From CAZFER01 sp964517495 (GTDB lineage: Bacteria > Hinthialibacterota > Hinthialibacteria > Hinthialibacterales > Hinthialibacteraceae), in the NCBI GenBank assembly GCA_964517495.1, contig CAZFER010000006.1, forward strand, positions 75,007 through 139,006: DNA of 64,000 bases, in the 5' to 3' direction. Position 1 is the first letter of the stretch. The number at the start of each line of letters is the position of its first letter. A program made the translations under genes and the position numbers. The notes beneath the pieces are model-generated. The model was not told the DNA's origin. It was given only the letters and a program-made list of their open reading frames with translations, and searched no databases. This document shows positions 45,713 to 55,594 of this stretch, piece by piece.

Positions 45713-46984
45713 ATGACTCAGAATACTTCATCAATTGAACAAGCCTATGGATTGGCGAAAGAACGCTATGCCGAATTAGGTGTGGATGTTGATAAAACCT
45801 TGCAACGATTAAGCAAAATCCCCATTTCCATGCATTGCTGGCAGGGAGATGATGTGGGGGGCTTTGAGCATGCCAACGATGATATCGGCGGTGGACTGGC
45901 AGTCACTGGCAACTATCCAGGAAAGGCCCGAACACCGAATGAACTGCGCCAGGATGCCGAAAAAGCCTATTCGATGATTCCAGGCAAACATCGCTTCAAC
46001 CTGCATGCCTCCTACGCCGAAACCGGCGGTCAAACTGTCGACCGCAATGAACTTGAACCAAAACATTTTCAAGGCTGGATCGACTGGGCAAAGGAACAAG
46101 GCATTGGCGTTGATTTTAACCCCACCTTTTTTGCCCATCCCAAAGCCGATGACGGATTCACCCTGGCCCATGCGGATAACAGTATCCGGCAATTCTGGGT
46201 GGAACATGGCATCGTCTGCCGCAAAATCGGCGAAGCCTTTGGTAAAGCCTTGGGAACACCATGCATAACCAATGTCTGGATTCCCGACGGTTATAAAGAC
46301 ATCCCCGTTGATCGAAAAAGCCCCCGTGAACGGCTGGCGGATTCGTTGGATAAAATCTTCGCGGAAACCATCGATCCTGCCCATAATCTGGATGCAGTCG
46401 AAAGCAAGTTATTCGGCATAGGTTCAGAAAGCTACGTGGTGGGATCACATGAGTTTTATTTAGGCTATGCCATCCAAAACAAAAAAGTGCTTTGCCTGGA
46501 TACCGGCCATTTTCATCCCACCGAGAATGTGTTTGATAAAATTTCCTCAGTAATGCTCTATGTGGATGAACTGCTTTTACACGTAAGCCGAGGCATTCGT
46601 TGGGACAGCGACCATGTCGTGATCTGGTCGGATGATTTGCAAGCCTTGGCCTCTGAACTGGTTCGCAATGATTATTTGAGCCGTGTGCATATCGGCCTGG
46701 ATTTCTTTGACGCAAGCATCAACCGGGTGGCCGCCTGGGTAATCGGTACCCGCTGCATGATCAAAGCCCTGCTGAAAGCAATGCTTGAGCCAATAACCTT
46801 GCTTCGTCGTTTCGAACAGGAAGGGGATTTCACCTCACGGCTGGCGATCCTCGAAGAATGCAAAACGTTACCACTCAGTGCGGTTTGGGATTACTACTGC
46901 CTTCGAGCCAATGTTCCTGTTGGCCAAAGATGGCTGGATGAAGTCAAAACCTATGAAAAAGAAGTGTTATCAAAACGGGAATGA
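45713..46984 (+). CDS. rhaA: L-rhamnose isomerase
   Basis: 423 aa, the family length. It interconverts L-rhamnose and L-rhamnulose, the first step of rhamnose use, with Mn2+ or Zn2+ in a TIM barrel. Recognised stretches include ISMHCWQGDDVGGFE, the metal-region FNPTFFAHPKADDGFTLAH, LCLDTGHFHPTENV and DSDHVVIWSDDLQ. A strong AAAGGTGAATCCATT site precedes the ATG. RhaB and RhaD are not adjacent, so the pathway is scattered. It fits with GH78 and GH106, which release rhamnose. Confidence 0.97.
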   Translation: MTQNTSSIEQAYGLAKERYAELGVDVDKTLQRLSKIPISMHCWQGDDVGGFEHANDDIGGGLAVTGNYPGKARTPNELRQDAEKAYSMIPGKHRFNLHASYAETGGQTVDRNELEPKHFQGWIDWAKEQGIGVDFNPTFFAHPKADDGFTLAHADNSIRQFWVEHGIVCRKIGEAFGKALGTPCITNVWIPDGYKDIPVDRKSPRERLADSLDKIFAETIDPAHNLDAVESKLFGIGSESYVVGSHEFYLGYAIQNKKVLCLDTGHFHPTENVFDKISSVMLYVDELLLHVSRGIRWDSDHVVIWSDDLQALASELVRNDYLSRVHIGLDFFDASINRVAAWVIGTRCMIKALLKAMLEPITLLRRFEQEGDFTSRLAILEECKTLPLSAVWDYYCLRANVPVGQRWLDEVKTYEKEVLSKRE

Positions 46985-47054
46985 GGGTATTCACACCCAC
47001 CCCATAACTTAATAATAATGAATCCAGGATGGGATAATTGATTTACCTCATCGC

Positions 47055-47363
47055 TTATAGTTTATATTTCTCTGGTGTCAGTTTATATCCCAAAGCCTTT
47101 AGAATGGCATTCATATTTCTAAAGTTTGGATTCCCTGATTCAGAAAGCGCTTTTTGTAATCCCTTTCGTGTCATTCCCGCTGCTTCAGCTGTAGCCGCGA
47201 CACCTTTCACACGTGTAATGGTACGAAGAGAGGCTAAAAGAGATCCCATATTCTGATCCTGAGAAAACTCATCAAAGATGATTTCAATGTATTCATCAAT
47301 CTCATCCGGATGTTGCCGGAAATAATCTTCTTCAATTTCATCAAGTGTCCTAAAATTGCGCAT
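47055..47363 (-). CDS. Antitoxin of a RelE/HigB-type module
   Basis: 102 aa. The C-terminal helix-turn-helix (GVAATAEAAGMTRKGLQKAL) followed by NPNFRNMNAILKALGYKL matches HigA-2-like addiction antidotes. An acidic N-terminal part should wrap the toxin. It overlaps the toxin gene by 14 bp in the toxin-first order. It probably represses the module at the operator near 47721-47736. Confidence 0.9.
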   Translation of the reverse strand: MRNFRTLDEIEEDYFRQHPDEIDEYIEIIFDEFSQDQNMGSLLASLRTITRVKGVAATAEAAGMTRKGLQKALSESGNPNFRNMNAILKALGYKLTPEKYKL

Positions 47364-47694
47364 GATTTTTATACTCGTTCCAATATATAATTGCTGCCTT
47401 TATATCCTTTTTTTGGCTGCTTTTATCTCCGCCGCAAAGCAATACTACAATGTGATCATCATCTTCACCAAAATATACTCGATAACCCGGACCAAAAAAC
47501 ATTCTTAACTCATATATACCTTCACTTAGCCTAACATAGTCACCGTAATTCCCTTCTTCCAGTCTTCTCAAACGAGTAAGAATCCGTTTACGACCTATTC
47601 GATCGTTCAAGTTATTCAACCAATCCGTAAACGGTTCATTTCCATTGTGATCCTGATACACAATAACTTTATTAGGATAGACTGGTTTAATCAA
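47350..47694 (-). CDS. RelE/ParE-family toxin (phage Gp49-like)
   Basis: 114 aa. EPFTDWLNNLNDRIGRKRIL, YELRMFFGPGYRVYFGEDDD and VVLLCGGDKSSQKKDI are the conserved blocks of the PF05973-type mRNA-cleaving toxins. The start is TTG at 47694. The promoter -10 ends at 47710, so the leader is only about 9 nt and a leaderless or short-leader start is implied. The antitoxin follows with overlap. Confidence 0.9.
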   Translation of the reverse strand: MIKPVYPNKVIVYQDHNGNEPFTDWLNNLNDRIGRKRILTRLRRLEEGNYGDYVRLSEGIYELRMFFGPGYRVYFGEDDDHIVVLLCGGDKSSQKKDIKAAIIYWNEYKNHAQF

Positions 47695-47709
47695 TTTAGT
47701 TTCTCTTAA

Positions 47710-47738
47710 ATTATAGCATAGCGTACCACAGTACGCAA
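47710..47738 (-). promoter_or_regulatory. Promoter and operator palindrome of the toxin-antitoxin module
   Basis: On the minus strand the promoter is TTGCGT-N17-TATAAT. The palindrome GCGTAC-N4-GTACGC (47721-47736) spans the -35 and spacer, the classic placement for autorepression by the antitoxin complex. Confidence 0.7.
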
Positions 47739-47826
47739 CCTTGATTTAACAATTTCCACTTATGTCAGTACGCACTTTGTTTTCATCATGCCTATCTACC
47801 TAACAATCAAGCCTAAACATGAATCG

Positions 47827-49893
47827 TTAAAACGTATATGTTAACTTTGTAAACACGCCGTTTGTTGTATCATCATCACTGACGCTATTGAATACCACAT
47901 ACCAATGGGCATTGTGAATGAACTCCCACCCATAAATGATACTGATGTTCCCCACCCCGCCGTTGCGATGTTGTAACGAGGATTTAAGCCACATCTCATC
48001 GGTGAAATAATAGTCAAATACAATGCGATTCAACCAGATGGTATTTTTCTCACCAGTCGGTTCGTCTTCAAATCGAATGGTAAATTCATAGCGGATAGGC
48101 CAGCGGTCAAACGGTTTGAAATTCTTTTCCAGGCTGAATTCGTTATATTCCACATTTTCAAATTCCCCCCCTCCCCACATCAATTCAATGCGTTTCCAAT
48201 AATCGGAACTAAATACTGAAAATCCAGCCCGGGTTCGAGTATTGTCATAAGGCGCGTGGTAATCAAAATTTTGCCCCAGCCGCAATCCCAAATCATTAGG
48301 AAACACCAGGCGTGAATAGAAGGTATAATCACGCAGCACGGTTTCATCGTCTTCGTTTTCATAAAGTTGGGTTTCAAACAAAGCGAACCACTCTTTATAC
48401 CAGAGTGTATCCGATTCATGGTAGTAATTCACTTCAAAAAAGGGACCATATATATCACGACGGGGAATAAATCCCAATACAGGATTAAACTCTTCTGATA
48501 TTCCCTGATAACCAATATCAATATCCCAGGGATAACTCTCATACTGTATCGAGTTATAGCCCAAATAGTCCAACCGGTCCTTTTCCACTGTTCCCGTTTC
48601 GTCGACATAGCGGTCATAGGCCAGCGAAGCCTGATAACGATATTGCCAATCATCATTCAAGAAGATATTGCCATCAAAACTCGCCACCCGCGAGTGGCTT
48701 TCATCAAATTCCGAAGCATTGAGATAATACCCCAGGGTGGAACGTTCACCCACATTTTGAATGGTGCGAAATACCGTGGAATTACCATAAAACCGATTGC
48801 CATGAACCGCATCCCCTTGAATATTGAGGAAAGAAAACTTGTAATTATCCCACTCCCCACTGGCCTTGGCCCCCGCTTCAATATCAGTGAAACGCCGGCT
48901 GTAATACAATTGTTTGCGCATGCTGAGCAACTCGTTGCCTTCCCGGAAAAAAAGCCGTTTTTCCGGCAGAAAACGCTCCGTATCCCGAAGTTCAATCGTA
49001 TCGGCATCCGCCTCCACCTGACCAAAATCGGGATTCAACGTCCAGGCCGTGGTGATGGAAGGCGTGACGCGAAAACTGACATCCATTCCAGAACGGAAAT
49101 ACGTATCGGTATCGCCATTGAAATCAGTTTGAGTACTAATATACGGTGTGATTTCCCAATTTCGATCAAATTGGCTATCGGATAAATTCAATCCGGTAAG
49201 GTGCCCAAAATGCCGGGGCTTAAAATAATCGGTGGGATTATAACTCCAAAAACTGGTCACGTCGTTGCTACGCCGCACTCGGGTAATATTTAAACCCCAG
49301 GTTTGATCATCCGTTTGAAAAAAATTCATAATGGAAAAGGGAATGCTCATTTCAAAAATCCAGCGGTCTTCAAGCATTTTGGCTTCCAAATCCCATTCAG
49401 CCGTCCAGCCGGGATTAAACCGTCCTGAAGGCCCTTCATTGGCATCATAAGGGGTTCCAAGAGGATTGCTAAAGAAAGCATATTTTGATCGATGGTTATG
49501 TGTAGGATCAAGGTGGATCTCAATAAAATCATCCGCACTGAACGACCGGTCTTCCCGCCGTTCAGTGGCCCGAATATCGGCCATATTATCATCCAAACAC
49601 TCACCTGAAATATAGAGATGAGACGACGTATAAGCCACCCGAATCAACGTTTGTTGCTCGGCAGGTTGTTGAGTGCGGATATTAATAAAACCCGTAGCAA
49701 CTTCACATTCCTGCCAAAAAGGCTCATCCAGTTTCCCATCCACATTGATAGGTTGCTCAGTCTGCAACGCAGCCACGGAGGGAACCACGGCTTCCGGATC
49801 ATCATGGCTCAAGGCATACACCTGACAAAACATCACAAGTGTAAGAAAGAGATAGAAAGTGCGTAAACAAAAATATTGGCTTTTATGCATCAT
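47827..49893 (-). CDS. CBM9-like domain plus outer-membrane beta-barrel (DUF5916 type)
   Basis: 688 aa from the ATG at 49893. The signal peptide ends near VYALSHD. A CBM9-like sandwich (INVDGKLDEPFWQEC, RVAYTSSHLYISGEC, DDFIEIHLDP) is followed by a DUF5916-type segment (VEADADTIELRDTERFLPEKRLFFREG). The rest is alternating aromatic beta strands of an outer-membrane barrel ending in Phe (VFTKLTYTF). Such proteins are frequent in carbohydrate-degrading bacteria. Their function is not established; transport or sensing of glycans is a guess. Confidence 0.88.
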   Translation of the reverse strand: MMHKSQYFCLRTFYLFLTLVMFCQVYALSHDDPEAVVPSVAALQTEQPINVDGKLDEPFWQECEVATGFINIRTQQPAEQQTLIRVAYTSSHLYISGECLDDNMADIRATERREDRSFSADDFIEIHLDPTHNHRSKYAFFSNPLGTPYDANEGPSGRFNPGWTAEWDLEAKMLEDRWIFEMSIPFSIMNFFQTDDQTWGLNITRVRRSNDVTSFWSYNPTDYFKPRHFGHLTGLNLSDSQFDRNWEITPYISTQTDFNGDTDTYFRSGMDVSFRVTPSITTAWTLNPDFGQVEADADTIELRDTERFLPEKRLFFREGNELLSMRKQLYYSRRFTDIEAGAKASGEWDNYKFSFLNIQGDAVHGNRFYGNSTVFRTIQNVGERSTLGYYLNASEFDESHSRVASFDGNIFLNDDWQYRYQASLAYDRYVDETGTVEKDRLDYLGYNSIQYESYPWDIDIGYQGISEEFNPVLGFIPRRDIYGPFFEVNYYHESDTLWYKEWFALFETQLYENEDDETVLRDYTFYSRLVFPNDLGLRLGQNFDYHAPYDNTRTRAGFSVFSSDYWKRIELMWGGGEFENVEYNEFSLEKNFKPFDRWPIRYEFTIRFEDEPTGEKNTIWLNRIVFDYYFTDEMWLKSSLQHRNGGVGNISIIYGWEFIHNAHWYVVFNSVSDDDTTNGVFTKLTYTF

Positions 49894-50111
49894 AAAGGCA
49901 TCCGCATTCAAAACAAAAGATGTAATGGATCCACGCTGCTGTCATGAAGATGCCGGGAATAAAATCAATCGAACACACGAATTCAAACATTGAAAACATC
50001 CCCACACAATCAAGGCGTAATAAAATAATCATACATGGCTGAACCATTATAAATGATTATCAGGCTTGAGGGTAGAAGAATGTCATCCGCTTATTCCAAA
50101 CTGAACCTGCC

Positions 50112-51752
50112 TTAGTCAGACACCGCTTCCTGGCGTGTGACAATGGGAACATAACCTACCTCCAAACCTTCAGGAGGTGTCACCAACAATGCCGGATCGA
50201 GCGTCACTAGCCTCCCACTGCTGGGTGGAGCCATGTAATTGCGATCGATAAGCCAATGCTTGTGTATTTTTTCCACCAGGGCTTGCAAGTTCGCTTTCTT
50301 TTCGCCACTCCAATCATACTGCTGAAAGGATGGCTGATCGATAAAACGATACCAGTAATAAGTAACCCTCGATTCATCAATAAGACGTACGGTATACGGT
50401 CCACATCGTGGATCAGGATTTACCCAGGCGCCATCTTTAGGCGAAGTGTAAGGGCGGCCGGGTTCAGCTAATTTGAACTCTTTTTCTCGAAGTTTTGCGG
50501 GAACGTCATCCCCTGAAACCACCACTCTTTCTTCCCCAACCTCTTTGAAATATTGCGGAAATTCACCTTTCGGGCTGATATCACTATCGTACCATTCCAA
50601 ACCCCACACATTGTCTTCATGCACAGTGGTGTCAAAAACCTTATCGACACCTGATATCGTTTTACCGGCCTGATCAAATCGGGGGGTACGAGTGCTTAAA
50701 GTTGCTTTCCACGCCCCCTTCTCATCAAACCGACCGGTACACACCGGCCCTCCATCCCTCCATGCTTTGAACGAATCATACAAGGCTTCTTTCGAGTAAT
50801 AAATCACATCCTGAACCAACCGCGCTTTTCCCTGATCATCTACAGGAAAATACAGTTGAGGAATTTTCGAATAAATCACACTGTCTTCATCTTTAAAATC
50901 AAAACGTGGAACCGTGTTGACTTCCATCGCCCCCCCTCCCATGCGTCCTGGCCTGGCATCCAGCCCACGCCCATAGATGAAGGGATAATCGAATAGCTTG
51001 CCGATTTTGCTCCAGGTTTCGGGAATATAAAAAGCGATGGGGCCTTTAAAATTGGATGCATTTAAAAAGCAAGTCCAACTCTGGTCACCCGTAGGCGGTT
51101 CTCCTGGCGTTGGCTTGGTGAAGGGCAAAGCCATGTACGTATAGCCCAAATACTCCCCATTGGGTTCCCCTTTGAAAGGAAGCGCATCCGGTGGGATAAG
51201 CAAACGATTGCTCAATTGGGCAATCCCCAAACGGTCATCCGGCAGAGCAGTGCTGCTGTAAAAAAACGACCACCCAGGCGATCCAATCTCATAATCATAA
51301 CACTGAGGCGTCGCATTCATGCTGAATTTCGGCGGGCCATACCGAAACCGATTACGTGCCCAATAGCCCAGGCCTCCCTCCAACGTTTGAAAAACACTGC
51401 TCCAGGTTGGGCCACGCTTCGGCCAATTATCCCGAGCGAGGGTACCAACCGGCGCGAGCGGTTTATCTTTGTTATCAGAATTATCCGGTATGATCCACGA
51501 TCCAGCCAAACCAATCTGAAAATGAGCAATCGGCTTCTTTATCAGCGGCCACACCGCGGAATAAAAACCCATCCCCGCGCTATATTTGGACCGATCAGGC
51601 GGCTGTGTCGCACTAAAACTAATGTAGCCATGCAAACCTCGTGAATGTGAGGTTAGCATACCTGTTTCATCATTCGTGTTCTCATTGGCAATAATATTAT
51701 GATTCCAGGATAATAAAAAAAAGGCGAGAATAGCTAATGGATAAATCCTCAT
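50112..51752 (-). CDS. Secreted protein of unknown function
   Basis: 546 aa from the ATG at 51752, preceded by GGGAGAAAAAT. The signal peptide ends near HNIIANEN. The body is Trp/Tyr/Pro-rich with many beta strands (GLHGYISFSATQPPDRSKYS, GLAGSWIIPDN, YLGYTYMALPFTKP). No family or catalytic motif is recognised. It is transcribed in the same direction as the DUF5916-like gene but separated from it by 218 bp. Confidence 0.75.
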   Translation of the reverse strand: MRIYPLAILAFFLLSWNHNIIANENTNDETGMLTSHSRGLHGYISFSATQPPDRSKYSAGMGFYSAVWPLIKKPIAHFQIGLAGSWIIPDNSDNKDKPLAPVGTLARDNWPKRGPTWSSVFQTLEGGLGYWARNRFRYGPPKFSMNATPQCYDYEIGSPGWSFFYSSTALPDDRLGIAQLSNRLLIPPDALPFKGEPNGEYLGYTYMALPFTKPTPGEPPTGDQSWTCFLNASNFKGPIAFYIPETWSKIGKLFDYPFIYGRGLDARPGRMGGGAMEVNTVPRFDFKDEDSVIYSKIPQLYFPVDDQGKARLVQDVIYYSKEALYDSFKAWRDGGPVCTGRFDEKGAWKATLSTRTPRFDQAGKTISGVDKVFDTTVHEDNVWGLEWYDSDISPKGEFPQYFKEVGEERVVVSGDDVPAKLREKEFKLAEPGRPYTSPKDGAWVNPDPRCGPYTVRLIDESRVTYYWYRFIDQPSFQQYDWSGEKKANLQALVEKIHKHWLIDRNYMAPPSSGRLVTLDPALLVTPPEGLEVGYVPIVTRQEAVSD

Positions 51753-51874
51753 ATTTTTCTCCCATCTCACATAAAATACACCATGCTAGTTTGAGTATAA
51801 CGCACCTTCCAGCCACGACAACCAGACGAAAACTTATTTGCCGTCGTGTAATTTTTTCCACGCCTCTGTACGAC

Positions 51875-53443
51875 CTAAGGATTATCTGTTTGTTCCCCGC
51901 GTTGATTGATCAGGCGATCATGGTAAACCTCTTTGGCAATGACAGCGATATCGTGAGTCACTTTTTTGTTGATGACACCCCCGGCCACCATGCCGATGAT
52001 GGGGATTAACTGGGCGGTTTTTCGCCCGCCAAGCCGCAGGCCGATTTTTTGAGCGATCCGTGACGTGCCTTGAACAAACAAGCGCCGTTGCAATAATCCT
52101 AACGGCGTCTTGCCTCTGATCAGATTAGCGGCAAGACGCATCTCTTTTATCACTGCTTCTTTCTCTTTTTTACTGGGATGGTTATAGGCTTCCGCCAATA
52201 GTTTGGCGGCGAACATCCGTTCATCCGGCTTGCGGACATCAAAACCAAAACAATACCCAATTTGCTGAATCGTTCTTAGCTGAAGCGCCAATAGCGAAAC
52301 CGCATCCGCCGCCATGGTTAACGCTCCCCCCAGGCCAGTGGCAGCACCTTCCGCCGCTGAATACCATGAGCCTTTTTTGATATAACCATCACAGGTTTTA
52401 TCCATGACCTCAACTGGCAGCGTTTGGATATCTTTAAGGGTTTTTACATCGTTCCCTTGCTTTTGATAAGAGGCAATAATCGGATCAGGTTTCGATAATC
52501 GATCCCATACATTCAACGAACCTTCAAAAAATCGGTTCAACGTTTGAGTCAACATTTCATTAAGGCGGCCTCGTTTTTCCACTTCACTTCCGCCTGCTTG
52601 CTGCGCCATCTCTTCTTCTCCTTTTAATTCCTGCTCAACCAAAGGATCATTAATATTTTTGAATGATTCTTCTGCATCTTCCACTTTTTTCTCTTGTGAT
52701 GTTTCGTCTGCATCAATGTCATCAAAATCAAAATCACGATTAGCCATCGATGATGCCCGGTAAACCTGAATAGATTCCGCCCCAATAATACGAAACGCAG
52801 AAACCAGCAGTTTTCGCCCAATCATTTCCGAAGCCCCTTTATAAAGCAATCGTCCCACCCAATACTGAGGCCGCAACACATTCAATCCCTGCCAAACTCG
52901 CCCGGCAAGCCGCCTGCCTCTTTTTAATCCCTTCATCTCCATGACTGATTTCGTGCGTTCGAATAAATCTCTCGCACTGAAAATATCCGCCACCGAGATT
53001 TGATGAAGCGGTTTAAATGGATCAAACAAAACACGCAATTTTTGCGATATGCGTTCGTTGAGATGAAGCAACTCAATAATCGTCACTTCCATCTCTGGCG
53101 TGTTGGATGAAGGATAATAAACGGCGGCAATATCCCGTATGAGTTGAAATCCCTCCTTTTTTAGATAGGCGGGATCGGTCCAGGCAACGGAAGAAAGAGA
53201 AAACCAAATGTTTTGCATCCTCGAATTGACCAGTTCTTTCGCTTTTTGATCCGCAACGCCGATCACTTTATCCTTATGTTTGCTAATCTCTTCTTCACTT
53301 AATAATCGCTGTTGGGTGGAAAACAAATAAATAAATCGCCCCAACCTCCAGCAACCGTTTAAAACAGTCGCAAGGCCAATCAGAGCCAACAAAATTATCC
53401 CAACCTGCATAAAAAAAGATAAAGACCATTCAAATGGCAACAT
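51875..53443 (-). CDS. EcsC-family membrane-associated protein
   Basis: 522 aa from the ATG at 53443 (GAGG 6 bp upstream; an ATG at 53455 is also possible). An N-terminal TM segment covers about residues 12-35, then a charged region with a long acidic/Gln-rich stretch (DDIDADETSQEKKVEDAEES). The C-terminal half matches EcsC: GAATGLGGALTMAADAVSLL, RTIQQIGYCFGFD, IPIIGMVAGGVINKKVT. EcsC proteins are linked to ABC-transporter and secretion phenotypes but their biochemistry is unclear. Confidence 0.85.
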   Translation of the reverse strand: MLPFEWSLSFFMQVGIILLALIGLATVLNGCWRLGRFIYLFSTQQRLLSEEEISKHKDKVIGVADQKAKELVNSRMQNIWFSLSSVAWTDPAYLKKEGFQLIRDIAAVYYPSSNTPEMEVTIIELLHLNERISQKLRVLFDPFKPLHQISVADIFSARDLFERTKSVMEMKGLKRGRRLAGRVWQGLNVLRPQYWVGRLLYKGASEMIGRKLLVSAFRIIGAESIQVYRASSMANRDFDFDDIDADETSQEKKVEDAEESFKNINDPLVEQELKGEEEMAQQAGGSEVEKRGRLNEMLTQTLNRFFEGSLNVWDRLSKPDPIIASYQKQGNDVKTLKDIQTLPVEVMDKTCDGYIKKGSWYSAAEGAATGLGGALTMAADAVSLLALQLRTIQQIGYCFGFDVRKPDERMFAAKLLAEAYNHPSKKEKEAVIKEMRLAANLIRGKTPLGLLQRRLFVQGTSRIAQKIGLRLGGRKTAQLIPIIGMVAGGVINKKVTHDIAVIAKEVYHDRLINQRGEQTDNP

Positions 53444-53664
53444 CAAATACCTCATTTCATTATTAGAATAGTATCATTATACCTTTACCTTTAGGAATAG
53501 TATTGAGTTTATGTTTGAAAATTTTGCCTCAAGCAAGGTGGTATCGGCTTTTGTTAAATACGCTTGCAGGATAAAATGTTCTTTTGTTCAATTTCAAATT
53601 GCGGATTCAACCCTATAATCCAGAATAACCTTATAATAAATCCCACATGGTAAGGGAGAATTTT

Positions 53665-55377
53665 ATGCCAAATACTGATACACCAAAAGCCACAGATTTT
53701 ATCCGTGAGGCCATAAAAGAGGATTTGCAAACCGGGCGCTTTGACTACGTTCACACTCGCTTCCCTCCGGAACCAAACGGATATTTGCATATCGGACATG
53801 CAAAAGCCATTTGTATCTCCTACGGCATCGCCGAAGATTTTGGTGGCAAATACAACCTTCGTTTTGACGACACCAATCCCGCCAAAGAAAAGATGGAATA
53901 TGTCGATGCCATTCAAAAAGATGTTCGCTGGCTTGGTTTTGATTGGGAGGATCGGTTGTTTTTTGCTTCAGACTATTTTAACCAATTATATGAATGGGCC
54001 ATCAAACTGATCAAAAAAGGCAAAGCCTACGTTTGCGACCTCAACGACGAGCAAATCCGCGAATACCGCGGAACCGCAGGATACGGCGTGGATGGCAGCC
54101 GTGAAACACCCCCTGGTAAGAATAGCCCCTACCGGGACCGCAGTGTGGAAGAGAATCTGGACTTGTTTGAACGTATGCGAAATGGCGAGTTCCCCGATGG
54201 GACCAAAACATTGCGCGCCAAAATTGACATGGCTCACCCCAACCTTAATATGCGTGATCCAGTAATGTACCGCATCCTCCACGCCAGCCACTACCGGACA
54301 GGTGATAAATGGTGCATTTACCCGACCTACGATTGGACACATGGACAATCCGACTCCATTGAAAAAATCACTCACTCCATTTGTGATGTCGGTTTTGAAA
54401 ACCATCGCCCGCTATATGATTGGTATCTTGAAGAATTGGAGGTGTTTCATTCCCGGCAAATTGAGTTTGGCCGCCTCAATATAACCTATACAGTTCTCAG
54501 CAAACGGTATTTAAGGGAACTGGTCGATGAAGGTTTTGTCTCCGGTTGGGATGATCCCCGCCTGCCAACCCTTTGTGCCATGCGGCGAAGAGGTTTTACC
54601 CCCGAAGCCATCCGCGAATTTTGCCGGCGTATCGGAATCAGCAAAAGCGAAGGCGTGGTGGAAATTCAGAATCTCGAACATTGTGTGCGAGAACACCTAA
54701 ATAAAACCTCCCCTCGTGTTATGGCGGTACTCAATCCTTTAAAAGTGGTGATTACCAATATCCCCGAGGATCAGACGGATTCTCTGGAAGCCATCAATAA
54801 TCCGGAAAATCCCCAGGCCGGAACCCGGCACGTGCCTTTTTCGCGGGAACTGTACATCGAACGGGACGACTTTATGGAAGATCCCCCCCGCAAATTTTTC
54901 CGCCTGGCGCCTGGGCGCGAAGTGCGTTTGCGTTATGCCTTCTTTATCACCTGCCAGGAAGTCATAAAAAATGAGCAGGGAAACATCACCGAACTGCGTT
55001 GCACGTATGATCCAGCCACCCGTGGGGGAGACGCGCCCGATGGCCGCAAAGTCAAAGGTACGCTTCATTGGGTCTCCGCAAAACATGCCGTAAAAGCCGA
55101 AGTCAGATTATATGATTATCTATTTACTAAAGAATCGCCCTTGGATATGGAAGAGGGCGAAGATTGGAAAGCAAATCTCAACAAAGATTCACTTCAGGTT
55201 TTAAACGAGTGCTATCTCGAACCATCCCTAGCCGATGTTGAACCGGGATACCGCTGCCAATTTGAGCGGCTTGGGTACTTCTGCAAAGACCTTGACAGCA
55301 CACCAGAAAAACCAGTCTTCAACCGTACGGTATCACTTAAAGACTCATGGAAAAAAATGCAAGGCAAAGGAAAATAA
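53665..55377 (+). CDS. glnS: Glutaminyl-tRNA synthetase
   Basis: 570 aa from the ATG at 53665 (AAGGGAG 8 bp upstream). Class I signature HIGH is at 42-45 in PPEPNGYLHIGHAKA, and the KMSKS equivalent is VLSKRYL. RFDDTNPAKE, WCIYPTYDWTHGQSDSIE and the C-terminal anticodon-binding beta barrels are present. It charges tRNA-Gln directly, so this organism need not rely on the GatCAB route for glutamine. A cognate tRNA-Gln(CUG) lies at 5108-5180. Confidence 0.97.
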   Translation: MPNTDTPKATDFIREAIKEDLQTGRFDYVHTRFPPEPNGYLHIGHAKAICISYGIAEDFGGKYNLRFDDTNPAKEKMEYVDAIQKDVRWLGFDWEDRLFFASDYFNQLYEWAIKLIKKGKAYVCDLNDEQIREYRGTAGYGVDGSRETPPGKNSPYRDRSVEENLDLFERMRNGEFPDGTKTLRAKIDMAHPNLNMRDPVMYRILHASHYRTGDKWCIYPTYDWTHGQSDSIEKITHSICDVGFENHRPLYDWYLEELEVFHSRQIEFGRLNITYTVLSKRYLRELVDEGFVSGWDDPRLPTLCAMRRRGFTPEAIREFCRRIGISKSEGVVEIQNLEHCVREHLNKTSPRVMAVLNPLKVVITNIPEDQTDSLEAINNPENPQAGTRHVPFSRELYIERDDFMEDPPRKFFRLAPGREVRLRYAFFITCQEVIKNEQGNITELRCTYDPATRGGDAPDGRKVKGTLHWVSAKHAVKAEVRLYDYLFTKESPLDMEEGEDWKANLNKDSLQVLNECYLEPSLADVEPGYRCQFERLGYFCKDLDSTPEKPVFNRTVSLKDSWKKMQGKGK

Positions 55378-55477
55378 AATGCTGCAACCATTTTATATCC
55401 CCCTTGCAAGGTAATATATATAGTGTGAATATTTACCAGATTGCCCAAAAACTGGGTTGACACATAGATGAACCCCC

Positions 55478-55494
55478 AATGTCATTAAGTTAAG
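55478..55494 (+). repeat. Solo copy of the MITE-like terminal sequence
   Basis: AATGTCATTAAGTTAAG matches the left end of the 1120-1207 element with one mismatch. No mirrored partner was found nearby. It is intergenic, after glnS. Confidence 0.5.
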
Positions 55495-55594
55495 ATCAAG
55501 TTGGATCGTTGAATAGGGAGGCAAACCCATGTGTATTATTTTTTATGCCGTAATACAAAAATCGGGATTAGTTTCCAGACACTCTTGGTTACTA

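Noticed and set aside
46158..46715. 185-aa minus-strand open frame
   Set aside because: Antisense to rhaA, which is unmistakable.
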